Of a stretch of DNA of 64,000 nt, positions 1 through 10,522 are shown piece after piece (position 1 is the first letter of the stretch; every line of letters starts with the position of its first letter). The stretch covers positions 232,005 to 296,004 of the forward strand of contig NZ_JACHHA010000001.1 in assembly GCF_014202495.1 (NCBI RefSeq), given 5' to 3'. Source of the stretch: Cerasibacillus quisquiliarum (GTDB lineage Bacteria > Bacillota > Bacilli > Bacillales > Amphibacillaceae). Both the position numbers and the translations under genes were made by a program. A model generated the notes under the pieces. That model saw only the letters and a program-made list of their open reading frames with translations. It was not told the DNA's origin and did no database searches.

Positions 1-255
1 GGTGCAGAGTAAAGCGTTCCACTCCGCACGGCCTCAGTTAAAGATATCAATCGGTGCAGAGTAAAGCGTTCCACTCCGCACGGCCTCAGTTAAAGATATC
101 AATCGGTGCAGAGTAAAGCGTTCCACTCCGCACGGCCTCAGTTAAAGATGTCAATCGGTGCAGAGTAAAGCGTTCCACTCCGCACGGATACTGTTAAAGA
201 TATCAATCGATACGGAGTAAAGTGTTCCACTCTGCCCGAACTCTGTTATAAATAG
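1..255. repeat. Tandem 52-bp hairpin repeat array (partial, runs off the left edge)
   Basis: Four near-identical units start at 1, 53, 105 and 157, and a degenerate fifth starts at 209. The first three differ by one base; the fourth has changes around 188-192. Each unit holds an imperfect inverted repeat, GTGCAGAGT facing ACTCCGCAC with about 10 bases between, then a conserved AT-rich spacer ending in ATCAATC. No reading frame uses the array. The array begins at the window edge, so copy number is unknown. The same 52-bp period and the same TGCAGAGTA / ACTCCGC core recur at 26160-26495, so this is a dispersed repeat family. The spacers are conserved, not unique, so it is not a CRISPR. Confidence 0.93.
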
Positions 256-304
256 AAAAACATGAAGAGTAGATCACCAGATAAGAACAGCAAAATAATT
301 AATG

Positions 305-1231
305 TTATGGCCTTATGTCGTAATAAGAGTAAGGCCCATTTTGAATGAAGATAAAATGCTTTGATAGTACTTTTCTAATGGTTCTAGGTGACCGAAATAT
401 ATGACACCACTCATAAATGACATTGGTCGTTATTTTCATATCTGGAAATAGTAGATGGAACTCAAATACGTTCCGCAATATCCCTTTTTCTAATGTCTCA
501 GTATATCCGCAGTTATCGCATAATAAAAAGCTTTGTCTCTCCCTCGATAAAAACATATAACACTCCGGGCAGGTGATGCCTTTTCGTAGTTGTTTGAAGT
601 CATAGTCTGGAAGGTTTTCAAAGGATGAATCAGTTATTTGAACCTTCTTTAAATCCTGTGCTAACTGATGATGCTCTTGCTTGAGCGGGACGTGTGATTT
701 GTTCAAGAATTGAATGAATCGATTTAATTGGCTTCGAAGTAGGATAGGTAGATTAGGTGGAAGTTGATATAAAGTAAAGTCTCGGTTAATAAAAACGAGA
801 TATGATTTTACGGGTAGATTATAACCGAGGTTTATAACGAGCTGGCGCAGTAAATAGTCGCTTTTGTTTAATTGATTGAGTGGATTTCGAATCTCTTGCT
901 TTGTTGATTTCACATACCAATTACCATTTTCTATTATAAATTCACCTTCATAATTTTTTACTTCGAATGAAAAAATGGTTTGAGCATGAATGAGTATATG
1001 ATCGATTTGGAAAAGGGAGTTGTTACTTTGGAGTAGAAGATCGTGGAGAAAAATAGAGTTTGTTGTGTGGTTATTTTTTATCAATTGATAGAATTGTTTT
1101 TCTCCTTCATGTCCTTTTAACAGGCGAATATATTGTTGTTTCTCTTGTGTTGAAAGGTTCATGCGAGCGAAAAGAATCCGTCTTTTTTGTAAATCTTTTG
1201 GTATGACTAGTTTTTGCTGAACGTCTTTCAT
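305..1231 (-). CDS. NERD domain-containing protein (nuclease-related), with C-terminal zinc ribbon
   Basis: A 308-residue protein. Residues about 35-160 look like a NERD (nuclease-related) domain: EGEKQFYQLI at the start, then FQIDHILI and FSFEVKNYEG, which supply the D...ExK arrangement of the restriction-endonuclease-like fold. Near residue 220 a four-cysteine zinc ribbon follows (CPEC ... CDNC), then a short helical tail. NERD proteins are thought to act on nucleic acid, but the cellular role is not established. The frame is open to 1375, but ATG at 1231 follows AGAAAGGATG at good spacing and the upstream ATG at 1252 has no ribosome binding site, so I chose 1231. It sits alone beside the repeat array. 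Family assignment is fairly sure; activity is inference. Confidence 0.8.
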   Translation of the reverse strand: MKDVQQKLVIPKDLQKRRILFARMNLSTQEKQQYIRLLKGHEGEKQFYQLIKNNHTTNSIFLHDLLLQSNNSLFQIDHILIHAQTIFSFEVKNYEGEFIIENGNWYVKSTKQEIRNPLNQLNKSDYLLRQLVINLGYNLPVKSYLVFINRDFTLYQLPPNLPILLRSQLNRFIQFLNKSHVPLKQEHHQLAQDLKKVQITDSSFENLPDYDFKQLRKGITCPECYMFLSRERQSFLLCDNCGYTETLEKGILRNVFEFHLLFPDMKITTNVIYEWCHIFRSPRTIRKVLSKHFIFIQNGPYSYYDIRP

Positions 1232-1586
1232 AATATCATCCTTTCTATTCATTTTTATTTTGCTGATATGATTAGATGCCAACAGGTAGGGAAAATTAGA
1301 TAAAGTGCTAGGAAAACGACCAGTAGAGTGGTTACTCGTCCAAAGAACAATATTTGTGGGGCGTAAATGCGACAAGGTTCAGTCTAGTAAAAAGACTATC
1401 TAAATTGAGTGAACTTTATATAGATATTAAGCTAAAAAGAGAGTGGAATCAAGTTTGCTAGGGGAGGAATGCGCATCACCTTTTAGCTTGAATGGGGAAA
1501 AAAGTATGCTCCTTACTTCGCAAAAACCGTTCGAAAGAGTTAGTGCAGTCTTTCTTATGGGAGGGAGAGAGTATGCCGATCCTCCC
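1232..1586. other. Intergenic stretch with an unexplained GA-rich segment
   Basis: No convincing gene. From about 1440 to 1600 the base use differs from the flanks (GC-richer, several G-rich runs). Both strands are open here over 60-80 codons without a good start context. A weak inverted repeat, GGGAGG at about 1560 facing CCTCCC at about 1582, lies just past the ung stop. The segment could be a short dispersed repeat or decayed DNA; I cannot tell which. Confidence 0.4.
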
Positions 1587-2258
1587 TCACTCAATTCGCC
1601 AATCAATCTTTTCCTGGCCAGTTTGTTTAAGAATGGTGTTTGTTTTTGAAAATGGGCGACTACCAAAAAAACCACGGTGGGCTGAAAGCGGGCTTGGGTG
1701 TGGAGCTGTTATTACAAAATGTTTGTCCAAATCGATTAAAGCTTGCTTATTTTGAGCCGCTCTGCCCCAGAGAATATAAACAACCGGCTCCTCTTTTTGA
1801 TTCAATATGTTGATCACTTGATCTGTAAAGTTTTCCCACCCGCGGCCTCGGTGAGAATGAGCTTGTCCGCCACGAACTGTCAAGACCGTATTCAGAAGGA
1901 GTACACCTTGTTTGGCCCACTTAACAAGATTGCCGTGATTTGGCGCTTTAAAGCCAAGGTCACTCTCTAATTCTTTGAAAATATTTATTAGAGATGGTGG
2001 GCACTTCACACCTGGTTGCACTGAAAAGCTCAGTCCGTGTGCTTGGTTCGGTCCATGATAGGGATCTTGCCCGAGTATGACGACTTTTACATCACGAAAA
2101 GGTGTGTAGTGTAATGCATTAAAAATATCGAACATATTTGGATAAATCGTTTGTGTCCTGTATTCTTTTATTAAAAATTCTCGTAACTTTAAATAATAAG
2201 GTTTTGAAAACTCATCGTTTAATAGTGGTGCCCAGTCATTCTTTAGTATCTGTGTCAT
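1587..2258 (-). CDS. ung: Uracil-DNA glycosylase
   Basis: A 223-residue family-1 uracil-DNA glycosylase. It removes uracil from DNA after cytosine deamination or dUTP misincorporation and so starts base-excision repair. The catalytic water-activating motif GQDPYHG is at about residues 63-69, with the aspartate general base. The DNA-intercalation motif [13 protein letters not shown] is near residue 187. Length matches the family (about 220-230). The start is the only good methionine, and MTQILKNDW is typical for the N-terminus. It is a single gene, with no partner in the same direction within 300 bases. Confidence 0.98.
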   Translation of the reverse strand: MTQILKNDWAPLLNDEFSKPYYLKLREFLIKEYRTQTIYPNMFDIFNALHYTPFRDVKVVILGQDPYHGPNQAHGLSFSVQPGVKCPPSLINIFKELESDLGFKAPNHGNLVKWAKQGVLLLNTVLTVRGGQAHSHRGRGWENFTDQVINILNQKEEPVVYILWGRAAQNKQALIDLDKHFVITAPHPSPLSAHRGFFGSRPFSKTNTILKQTGQEKIDWRIE

Positions 2259-2490
2259 TTACCTCATCCTTACGTAACGTGTTATAGCTACTTTTATGTT
2301 ATGGCATGTAACTAAATCGTACAAGTAAAGTGAGAAAAATCGCTATTATTATATTAAAAAATCTAAAAAAAATACCTATAAGTTTAAAAGCATGTTGTTT
2401 AGCTGAAGGGAACAACGCTCTAACGCTTTGGTTAACACTCACACAGAAGTAATCCAATTTATATAATCGATAAGAGTGTGCGAGTTGCAT
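2259..2490. other. Intergenic, AT-rich, no gene recognised
   Basis: The stretch between ung and the terminator of the thiC transcript. A 67-codon frame on the minus strand is hydrophobic and basic but has no ribosome binding site and lies beyond the thiC-operon terminator. I regard it as chance. Confidence 0.5.
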
Positions 2491-2522
2491 AAAAAACCGC
2501 ATGAAACGGTAGCTTCATGCGG
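2491..2522 (-). terminator. Intrinsic terminator of the thiC operon
   Basis: On the minus strand CCGCATGAA pairs with TTTCATGCGG around a 7-base loop and is followed by six T. It lies 43 bases past the stop of the small gene downstream of thiC, so it ends that transcript. Confidence 0.92.
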
Positions 2523-2564
2523 CGTCCTTTCGACTATCTCGGCAACCTATTCGAAAAATGTATA

Positions 2565-4512
<1,948 letters not shown>

Positions 4513-4581
4513 TCATTCCTCCCTCAGATAATATTCGGAATACTGTCGAGGTATAGGAAGAAAGTAAGTCGGTTTAACAAT

Positions 4582-4611
4582 AAAAAAATCGAGTTCTATT
4601 ATAAGAACCCG
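4582..4611 (-). terminator. Intrinsic terminator, expression platform of the TPP riboswitch
   Basis: On the minus strand CGGGTTCT faces AGAACTCG with a short AT loop and is followed by seven T. It lies between the TPP aptamer and the thiC ribosome binding site, the expected position for a transcription-attenuating platform. Confidence 0.85.
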
Positions 4612-4677
4612 ATCTATGACCTACATAAAAGCATAGACTTACAAAACAATGTATCCCTAATGGACACATGTATGTAG

Positions 4678-4776
4678 ACTACTTCCCTCCGCTGGTACAA
4701 ACCAGATCAGGTTCTAAGAGTTAAAGAGCTTAAAGCGCGCTCTTCTCTCAGTCCAAGCTGATTGGACACCCCTAGT
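4678..4776 (-). promoter_or_regulatory. TPP (thi-box) riboswitch
   Basis: Reading the minus strand, the hallmark pieces occur in order: GGGGTG, then ACTGAGA, AGAACCTGATCTGG, ACCAGCG and GGGAAGTA. These are the pyrimidine-sensing and diphosphate-sensing helices of the TPP aptamer. It lies 170-270 bases upstream of thiC on the same strand, with a terminator between. Thiamine pyrophosphate binding is expected to favour termination. Confidence 0.97.
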
Positions 4777-4845
4777 AGATTCCTATATGATTCACTTGTG
4801 TAAAAAGTTATCATATGATGAGCTATTTGTAAAGCTGCTTTAATG

Positions 4846-5133
4846 TTAGGAAATTCTTTGTTGCTTAGATTGTCTTAATTCGTCTCGTATTTCGACTAAT
4901 GCTTCATGCATTTTAAACATGACAATGAGTAACTCACAATATACTTTTACAAAGATAGGACCAACGACTAAAAAGCCGATACCAGATAGTGTAATAAATC
5001 CACCAGCATATGTATTAAGTCCTGAAATAATTAAGGCTAAGCCTGTTAAACCTACGAATACAAGTCCAATCCAAAATAAAATTTTAATAATAGTAGGTGT
5101 GATCATTTTGTCAAAACTAAAGAAACGGTCCAT
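4846..5133 (-). CDS. DUF4282 domain-containing membrane protein
   Basis: A 95-residue protein with two membrane segments (about residues 13-35 and 40-65) and a polar, charged C-terminal helix ending in LRQSKQQRIS. The N-terminal MDRFFSFDKMITP followed by IIKILFWIG matches the DUF4282 pattern as I know it. Function is unknown. The frame is open to 5199, but ATG at 5133 has GGAG 8 bases upstream and begins at the conserved MDRFF, so I use it. It stands alone, upstream of the thiC riboswitch on the same strand. Confidence 0.75.
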   Translation of the reverse strand: MDRFFSFDKMITPTIIKILFWIGLVFVGLTGLALIISGLNTYAGGFITLSGIGFLVVGPIFVKVYCELLIVMFKMHEALVEIRDELRQSKQQRIS

Positions 5134-5344
5134 CAAAAACACTCCTTTACCATAAAATGTATAAATATTATACAATTGATAAATAAAAATAAAATACAAT
5201 CAATCATTTTTTTACATTAATTTAATATATTTGTAATAATTAACCAAATAAATCGTTCTTTAGGATTATACTGAACGTATAATTTAGTAAAGTGAATTCA
5301 TTTTGTATATTATATAAGATGGAGACGTCTTGGAGGTATTAAAT

Positions 5345-6334
5345 ATGAAAAAAATTGCTTTGTTCTCTATGGGGGGAACGATCTCAGCGAAGGGAAAGAA
5401 TAGGTTAGATTTAAAAGACTATATTTCTGGAAAGATAACAGGTGAAGAGCTTTTGAAGTCTCTTCCAGAAATCAATCAGATTGCAGAAGTCCATCCGGTG
5501 CAAATTGATCGTATTAGTAGTACGAACTTAACAGAAACGCATTGGTTAATATTACAGCGTGAAATTAATCGATATTTAAATGAGTTAGACTTTGATGGAG
5601 CTGTCATTACACAAGGGACGAGTACGTTAGAAGAAACAGCTTACTTTTTACATTTAACAATTGCTTCAGATAAACCTGTTGTATTAGTTGGAGCACAAAG
5701 ACCATTCTCGGCTTTAAGTACAGATGCACCCTTAAATTTTCTGAATGCGATTCGAGTTGCAGTAGACGAGCAATCAACAGGAAAGGGTGTCCTTGTTGTT
5801 GCCAATGATCAAATAAGTTGTGCACGTGATGTCACTAAAGTGAATACGTATCGTGTCGAAACATTTCAGTCGGATGAGCTCGGTTATTTAGGTTGGATCA
5901 ATCCGAACGGAACAGTAGAGTTTTACCGTGAGCCAACAAGAAAACACACAATTTATTCAGTATTTAATCGTCTTAAAGTGAATCAATTGCCACGAGTAGC
6001 CATCGTGTATTCATACGCAGGTGCAAATGGTGATTTGATTGATTATATATCTTCCACTGGTAAGTATAATGGACTAGTCATTGCAGGTGTGGGAGCAGGA
6101 CGCTTTTCTAAAGATGAAGAACATGCTATTCGTCATGCCATTAAAAAAGGCCTATTTGTCGTTCGAAGTAGCCGTGGCGGACAAGGTTCTGTTGTAGATA
6201 TTGCTGCTTATGAAGGATTAGGAACAATTGCTGGTGATAACTTAACACCACAGAAAGCTAGAATTTTACTTATGCTCGCTATCTCTATGACTGATGATTA
6301 TCAGAAAGTACAGCACTATTTTAATACATATTAA
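5345..6334 (+). CDS. L-asparaginase family protein (bacterial type I/II fold)
   Basis: A 329-residue asparaginase that would hydrolyse asparagine to aspartate and ammonia. The first active-site threonine is Thr12 in GGTIS. The second-triad region reads TQGTST at residues 89-94, giving Thr92 and Ser93. The family usually has Thr-Asp here (GTDT). Lys165 in DVTK supplies the triad lysine. The conserved VGAQRP and ALSTDAPLN segments are present. ATG at 5345 follows GGAGG at 7-8 bases; five extra codons upstream are ignored. It stands alone, with no signal peptide, so the enzyme is cytoplasmic. The serine in place of aspartate makes the exact substrate uncertain. Confidence 0.85.
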   Translation: MKKIALFSMGGTISAKGKNRLDLKDYISGKITGEELLKSLPEINQIAEVHPVQIDRISSTNLTETHWLILQREINRYLNELDFDGAVITQGTSTLEETAYFLHLTIASDKPVVLVGAQRPFSALSTDAPLNFLNAIRVAVDEQSTGKGVLVVANDQISCARDVTKVNTYRVETFQSDELGYLGWINPNGTVEFYREPTRKHTIYSVFNRLKVNQLPRVAIVYSYAGANGDLIDYISSTGKYNGLVIAGVGAGRFSKDEEHAIRHAIKKGLFVVRSSRGGQGSVVDIAAYEGLGTIAGDNLTPQKARILLMLAISMTDDYQKVQHYFNTY

Positions 6335-6603
6335 AGTGATAAACTTTATTTAAAAACAAGTTATCAGTATGAATTGAAGAAGCATAACCTTGATTTTATA
6401 TGGTTTTATTGTTAAAAGAGAATGATTCGATTTTAATTTTGGCTTTTGAAAGTAGTCCATGCATCATTAATTCCATATAAAAAAAGTAACAACACTTTCA
6501 TTTTCCTAATGAATATGCGAAAATATGTAAGTATGATTAAACCTAAGCTTATAATGTGTCGCACAATAAATTATGTTTTAAAAAATAAAGGAGCATCATA
6601 ACA

Positions 6604-7770
6604 GTGAAAATAGGAATTGATAAAATAGGCTTTTTCACACCACATTTATATATTGATATGAATAAATTGGCATTGGCGCGTGATGAAGAGCCAGAAAAAT
6701 ATACGATTGGAATTGGTCAGGACGAAATGGCTGTGGCACCGATAACACAAGATCCGGTCACATTAGCAGCGAATGCAGCTTTAAATATTTTAGATGAAGA
6801 AGATAAAAAGGCAATTGACTTTGTCATTTTTGCAACTGAATCGGGTATTGATCATTCAAAATCAGCTGCTATCTATGTGCACCATTTGCTAGGATTGAAA
6901 CAAGAAGCGCGTTCAATTGAAATGAAGCAAGCATGTTATGCGGCAACAGCGGCTATTCAGTTGGCAAAAGGTCATATCGCACTTAATCCGGAAAGCAAAG
7001 TGCTCATTCTTGCTTCAGATATAGCAAGATATGGTTTAAATACACCAGGTGAAGTAACACAAGGAGCAGGTGCTGTTGCACTTGTTATTAGTGCGGAACC
7101 TAAAATCATCGCTTTAGAAGAAAAAAGCACATTCCAAACAGACGATATTATGGACTTCTGGCGTCCTGTTTATTCTGATATAGCTTATGTAGACGGTAAA
7201 TATTCAAATCAAAAATATATATCCTTCTTCTCGTCAGTATGGAAAGCATATAAGGACAAAGTAGGTCTTACTTTAGGTGACTTTGAAGCTCTATGCTTCC
7301 ATTTACCTTATACAAAAATGGGCCTAAAAGCATTGCGTACGATTTATGATGATGGGACAGAAGAGGATAAGGAACGACTAATCGACTACTATCAGGCAAG
7401 CACCATCTATAATCGTCGTGTCGGAAATATTTATACAGGATCGCTATATTTAAGTTTATTATCTTTACTTGAACAAAAGTCATTAAAAGCAGGATCACGA
7501 ATTGGTCTTTTTAGTTATGGTTCTGGTGCGGTAGGTGAATTTTTCTCTGGCATTTTACAACTGGGTTATCGAGAACATTTATTTATTGAAAAACATACAC
7601 AATTATTAGCTGGACGTAAGGAAATCTCAATCCAAGAGTATGAAAAGATTTTTGAACAGGTACTTCCAGTGGATGGGTCTACATTGGAATTGGATGTAAC
7701 AGAGGATCCAGCACCGATTTGTCTAGCAGGAATTAAAAATCATATGCGTCAATATGTAAATAAAAAGTAG
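6604..7770 (+). CDS. mvaS: Hydroxymethylglutaryl-CoA synthase
   Basis: A 388-residue thiolase-fold enzyme condensing acetyl-CoA with acetoacetyl-CoA to HMG-CoA, the entry to the mevalonate route to isoprenoids. The catalytic residues are visible: Glu79 in ATESGIDHSKS, nucleophile Cys111 in KQACYAATAA, and His234 in FHLPYTKMG. Length equals the Gram-positive MvaS (about 388). It starts at GTG 6604, with AGGAG about 10 bases upstream. It is monocistronic with its own terminator; no other mevalonate gene is in the window. Most Bacillus make isoprenoids by the MEP route, so this gene marks an unusual lineage or an added pathway. Confidence 0.96.
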   Translation: MKIGIDKIGFFTPHLYIDMNKLALARDEEPEKYTIGIGQDEMAVAPITQDPVTLAANAALNILDEEDKKAIDFVIFATESGIDHSKSAAIYVHHLLGLKQEARSIEMKQACYAATAAIQLAKGHIALNPESKVLILASDIARYGLNTPGEVTQGAGAVALVISAEPKIIALEEKSTFQTDDIMDFWRPVYSDIAYVDGKYSNQKYISFFSSVWKAYKDKVGLTLGDFEALCFHLPYTKMGLKALRTIYDDGTEEDKERLIDYYQASTIYNRRVGNIYTGSLYLSLLSLLEQKSLKAGSRIGLFSYGSGAVGEFFSGILQLGYREHLFIEKHTQLLAGRKEISIQEYEKIFEQVLPVDGSTLELDVTEDPAPICLAGIKNHMRQYVNKK

Positions 7771-7777
7771 TTGAAAC

Positions 7778-7823
7778 AGCTCGCTCTTTCAATCGACATG
7801 GCTCGATTGGAGGAGCTTTTTTT
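7778..7823 (+). terminator. Intrinsic terminator after mvaS
   Basis: An imperfect stem, AGCTCGCTCTTTCAATCG facing CGATTGGAGGAGCT, is followed by seven T, 8 bases after the mvaS stop codon. Confidence 0.85.
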
Positions 7824-8001
7824 ATATGCGGTTAGATATCTATTTGACTATTTAAGAGAGTCGTTGCCTATAATTATCGTACATTTATCACGGGATATCT
7901 TTTTAAGAGTGGTGTAATTTTTAGCTCTATGATCTCACTGTGAGACATGGTATATCTAATACTTCAAGTTCCAATAAATCATACAGAAATGGACTTTAAA
8001 A

Positions 8002-8039
8002 CAATTGGTGAAAAACGAAGAGTGTTTTCACCAATTGTT
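8002..8039 (-). terminator. Intrinsic terminator after the gltS-type gene
   Basis: A 14-15 bp perfect stem, ACAATTGGTGAAAA facing TTTTCACCAATTGT, around a 9-base loop. It lies 23 bases past the stop of the minus-strand symporter gene and is followed on that strand by a TTTTAAAG tract. Confidence 0.8.
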
Positions 8040-8062
8040 CATATCATATAAAAGGCTTATTA

Positions 8063-9409
8063 TTATGATTTTGTTGTCGCTTTCTTTTTAAACCATTTGT
8101 TTTTATAAGAAATCGAAAATATAAATGCCGAGGCTAACAATGTGACGAACACAAAGAGATAGGACTGCGATTGGATTACGAGTAAAGGTCCAAATGTAAC
8201 TAAAAGGACTTCTACTGGCGCAATTGGAATGTAGGCTAAACCGTAATCATCAAGTGTTTTACTTTCTGAATGTGGATCAACAATACGTAATAAGGCAATC
8301 CCCATTGCGACGGTTCCAGTTGTCCATCCCCAATTAAATATTCCACGTTCAAACCAATAATCAGGAAAGTACTTTTTCGATATAACTGCAAAAAATATAA
8401 AAGCAATGATTAATCCAAAACATAGTAGAATGACTAACGGCGTGATGTAATCTAATACAACAGAAATACTAATGGATGCTATTCCGAATGTAACGAGAAA
8501 GTCAGTCGCACTTCCACTAATTCGACTGACGACATGAGCGTTAATATATTGGTCCGAATGGGTATGATTTAGGATTTTTTTCACGGATAATCCGACGATA
8601 AAAGCTAAAGAAAATATCGGGATGGACGCTTGTGGGAAGAGGGCTTCTCCCCATTTGCTTAAGTAGTAACCACCCATCGCTATAAAAATAACTAATGAAA
8701 AATGGAGCACGAACGGATCAATGGAAATCGGTGAAACGGTATCCATTTTAACAGGTTGTCGTGCATGGGATGGAATTAAGCCTGTCCTTAGTTCATTAGG
8801 CAAGTCTTTAAAATCAGTTAAATAAGATGTATACCCTTTTGTCGCTCCAACTTTAATAAATAGAACACCTAATAAAATTGCCGCAAGTACACCGACAGTT
8901 GCCGAAGTCATGGCTAGAGATGTTGCATCTTCCCAGCCATGCTTACTAAACATATCACCAACAGCAGCTGCTGTTCCGTGTCCACCAACAAAACCAGCGG
9001 CTAGTATAAGCCCAAATCCAGCATGAAGTTGATCCCAAAATGGATTAATAAATAATAGTGCAAATAACAGCCCCGCTCCCCACATTAAAATCATCGAGTT
9101 TTGTGAATAAGCCCACATGCTCCCGATTCGGCCTTTCATTTTTTTCCAACTAATAGCATTTGCGGTTAAGGGAATGGCTCCGAAGATAAAAGCAATTAAA
9201 ATAGTGGGATAAGTACTGATTTGATTAGAAAAAGGTAGTATATTTAATCCGTTCGGACCGAGTAATAAGCCAAGGAAGCCAGCAATAATACTAGCTGGTA
9301 AAAATAATTTTTGAATCGATTTTACTTTCGCACGTAAAATAGTCCCAGCTATTAATAGCACGGCTGCCAATCCAAAATCGATGAAAAAATCCCAAGGTGT
9401 GAAAGACAT
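8063..9409 (-). CDS. GltS-type sodium/glutamate symporter
   Basis: A 448-residue integral membrane protein with about 11-12 hydrophobic segments. The GGHGTAAAVGDMF motif near residue 140 and the paired second-half region (near GISISVVLDYITP) fit the ESS family of sodium:glutamate symporters (GltS). It is a little longer than E. coli GltS (401) because of a polar loop around residues 190-225. It starts with MSFTPWDFF at 9409, with GGAG upstream. It is monocistronic, with a terminator after it and a possible cre box before it. Glutamate is the usual substrate, but homologues with other substrates exist. Confidence 0.82.
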   Translation of the reverse strand: MSFTPWDFFIDFGLAAVLLIAGTILRAKVKSIQKLFLPASIIAGFLGLLLGPNGLNILPFSNQISTYPTILIAFIFGAIPLTANAISWKKMKGRIGSMWAYSQNSMILMWGAGLLFALLFINPFWDQLHAGFGLILAAGFVGGHGTAAAVGDMFSKHGWEDATSLAMTSATVGVLAAILLGVLFIKVGATKGYTSYLTDFKDLPNELRTGLIPSHARQPVKMDTVSPISIDPFVLHFSLVIFIAMGGYYLSKWGEALFPQASIPIFSLAFIVGLSVKKILNHTHSDQYINAHVVSRISGSATDFLVTFGIASISISVVLDYITPLVILLCFGLIIAFIFFAVISKKYFPDYWFERGIFNWGWTTGTVAMGIALLRIVDPHSESKTLDDYGLAYIPIAPVEVLLVTFGPLLVIQSQSYLFVFVTLLASAFIFSISYKNKWFKKKATTKS

Positions 9410-9770
9410 CGTTACATCTCCTTTGTATGAATTTTATTTGCAAGCGTTTTATGATTGATAGCTAATCATGTGAAAGATATGAAAAACGCATATGATGGGA
9501 TGATTTAGATTTGAAATTTAACCGTGGTGGAGAATAAATTTAATTTTTTATAAGAAAGAGCCGATTATTTTTTATTAGGGTTCACAATGACATACATTAT
9601 CATTTATATATATGAGTTGTAAACCCTATTATTTAAAATACAATTATTAAAAGTTTTTACTCAATAAGGTGTTCTTGATCATCACAAAAATAGTGAATAT
9701 TAATTGTATTGCAATTAAAGGTGGAATATAAGAAAATAGATATATAAGATGATTAATAGGGGGTTTTAGG
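9410..9770. other. Divergent promoter region between the gltS-type gene and cbpA
   Basis: 361 bases of AT-rich DNA between divergent genes. It contains a cre-like sequence near the gltS side and no open frame of note. I see no riboswitch or strong hairpin. Confidence 0.5.
9439..9452. promoter_or_regulatory. Possible CcpA (cre) site upstream of the gltS-type gene
   Basis: TGCAAGCGTTTTAT matches 11 of 14 positions of the cre consensus TGWAARCGYTWWCA. It lies 30 bases upstream of the start codon. A weak match alone; carbon-catabolite control is a suggestion only. Confidence 0.3.
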
Positions 9771-10400
9771 ATGCTAGTTAAAAATGATTATGTTAATAAA
9801 ACAGATGTGGTTTACGTAAAGGAAAATGACAATATGCAAGATGTAATGGACAAATTAATTAAATCTGGTTATCGTTGTATCCCTGTGCTAGATGAGTCAG
9901 GGGAAAAGTATGTCGGAAATGTTTATAAAGTCCATTTATTAAAACATGAAAGAGAACATTCACTTGATGCCCCTCTTAATGAATTGATTGCTGATCGTAC
10001 GGATAGTTATGTAAGAGAAGAAGATGCTTTTTTTAAAGTGTTTAAATCCATTAAGCAACTACCATTTTTAGCTGTTGTTGATGAAGATAAAAATTTTCTT
10101 GGTATATTGACGAATGGTAATGTGATTCAAGTTTTAGAAAATGCTTGGGGTGTACACAATGGGAGCTACTCACTTACTGTCGGAACGATTGAATATGCTG
10201 GCGCTTTACAGAAAATGTTAGGCGTCGTTAATCAGTATTGTAATGTTCAAAGTGTCATATCGTTAAACAATAATTCACAATATGTAAGAAGAGTATGTAT
10301 AGTTCTACCTGAAGAAGTCGATGAACCATTAATGCAGAAAGTCGTTAAGGCACTTGATGATAATAACTTTACGATAACCGATATTGAAAAGCTGAACTAA
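9771..10400 (+). CDS. cbpA: CBS-pair plus ACT-like protein, probable cyclic-di-AMP-binding protein CbpA
   Basis: A 209-residue cytoplasmic protein. Residues about 1-125 hold two CBS motifs (VKENDNMQDVMDKLIKSGYR and VREEDAFFKVFKSIKQL). Residues about 135-209 form a betaalphabeta-type ACT-like domain beginning SYSLTVGTIEYAGAL. The CBS-CBS-ACT order and the size match the c-di-AMP-binding CbpA described in Listeria. c-di-AMP is the nucleotide governing potassium and osmolyte balance in Firmicutes. A run of G, GGGGG, lies 7-11 bases upstream of the ATG. It is monocistronic with a terminator at 10479. The domain call is solid; the ligand is inferred by similarity. Confidence 0.75.
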   Translation: MLVKNDYVNKTDVVYVKENDNMQDVMDKLIKSGYRCIPVLDESGEKYVGNVYKVHLLKHEREHSLDAPLNELIADRTDSYVREEDAFFKVFKSIKQLPFLAVVDEDKNFLGILTNGNVIQVLENAWGVHNGSYSLTVGTIEYAGALQKMLGVVNQYCNVQSVISLNNNSQYVRRVCIVLPEEVDEPLMQKVVKALDDNNFTITDIEKLN

Positions 10401-10478
10401 ATTACGAATGATATGGTGAGTAAATAGAATTTCGCAACTTTGTAAATGCGAAAAAGATAGATGATAATATTTAATAGA

Positions 10479-10510
10479 AAAATCATGCCACAACATGGCA
10501 TGATTTTTTA
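10479..10510. terminator. Bidirectional intrinsic terminator
   Basis: AAAAATCATGCCA faces TGGCATGATTTTT around a 5-base loop, with T tracts on both strands. It separates cbpA (plus) from the converging transporter gene (minus). Confidence 0.9.
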
Positions 10511-10522
10511 TATTGATTTTGG

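Noticed and set aside
1427-1755. Overlapping frames of 68-87 codons on both strands after ung
   Set aside because: They overlap one another and the ung gene, and lack usable starts. Kept only as an odd segment in the findings.
2299-2502. 67-codon hydrophobic frame on the minus strand
   Set aside because: No ribosome binding site. It lies past and partly over the thiC-operon terminator, with no resemblance to a known family.
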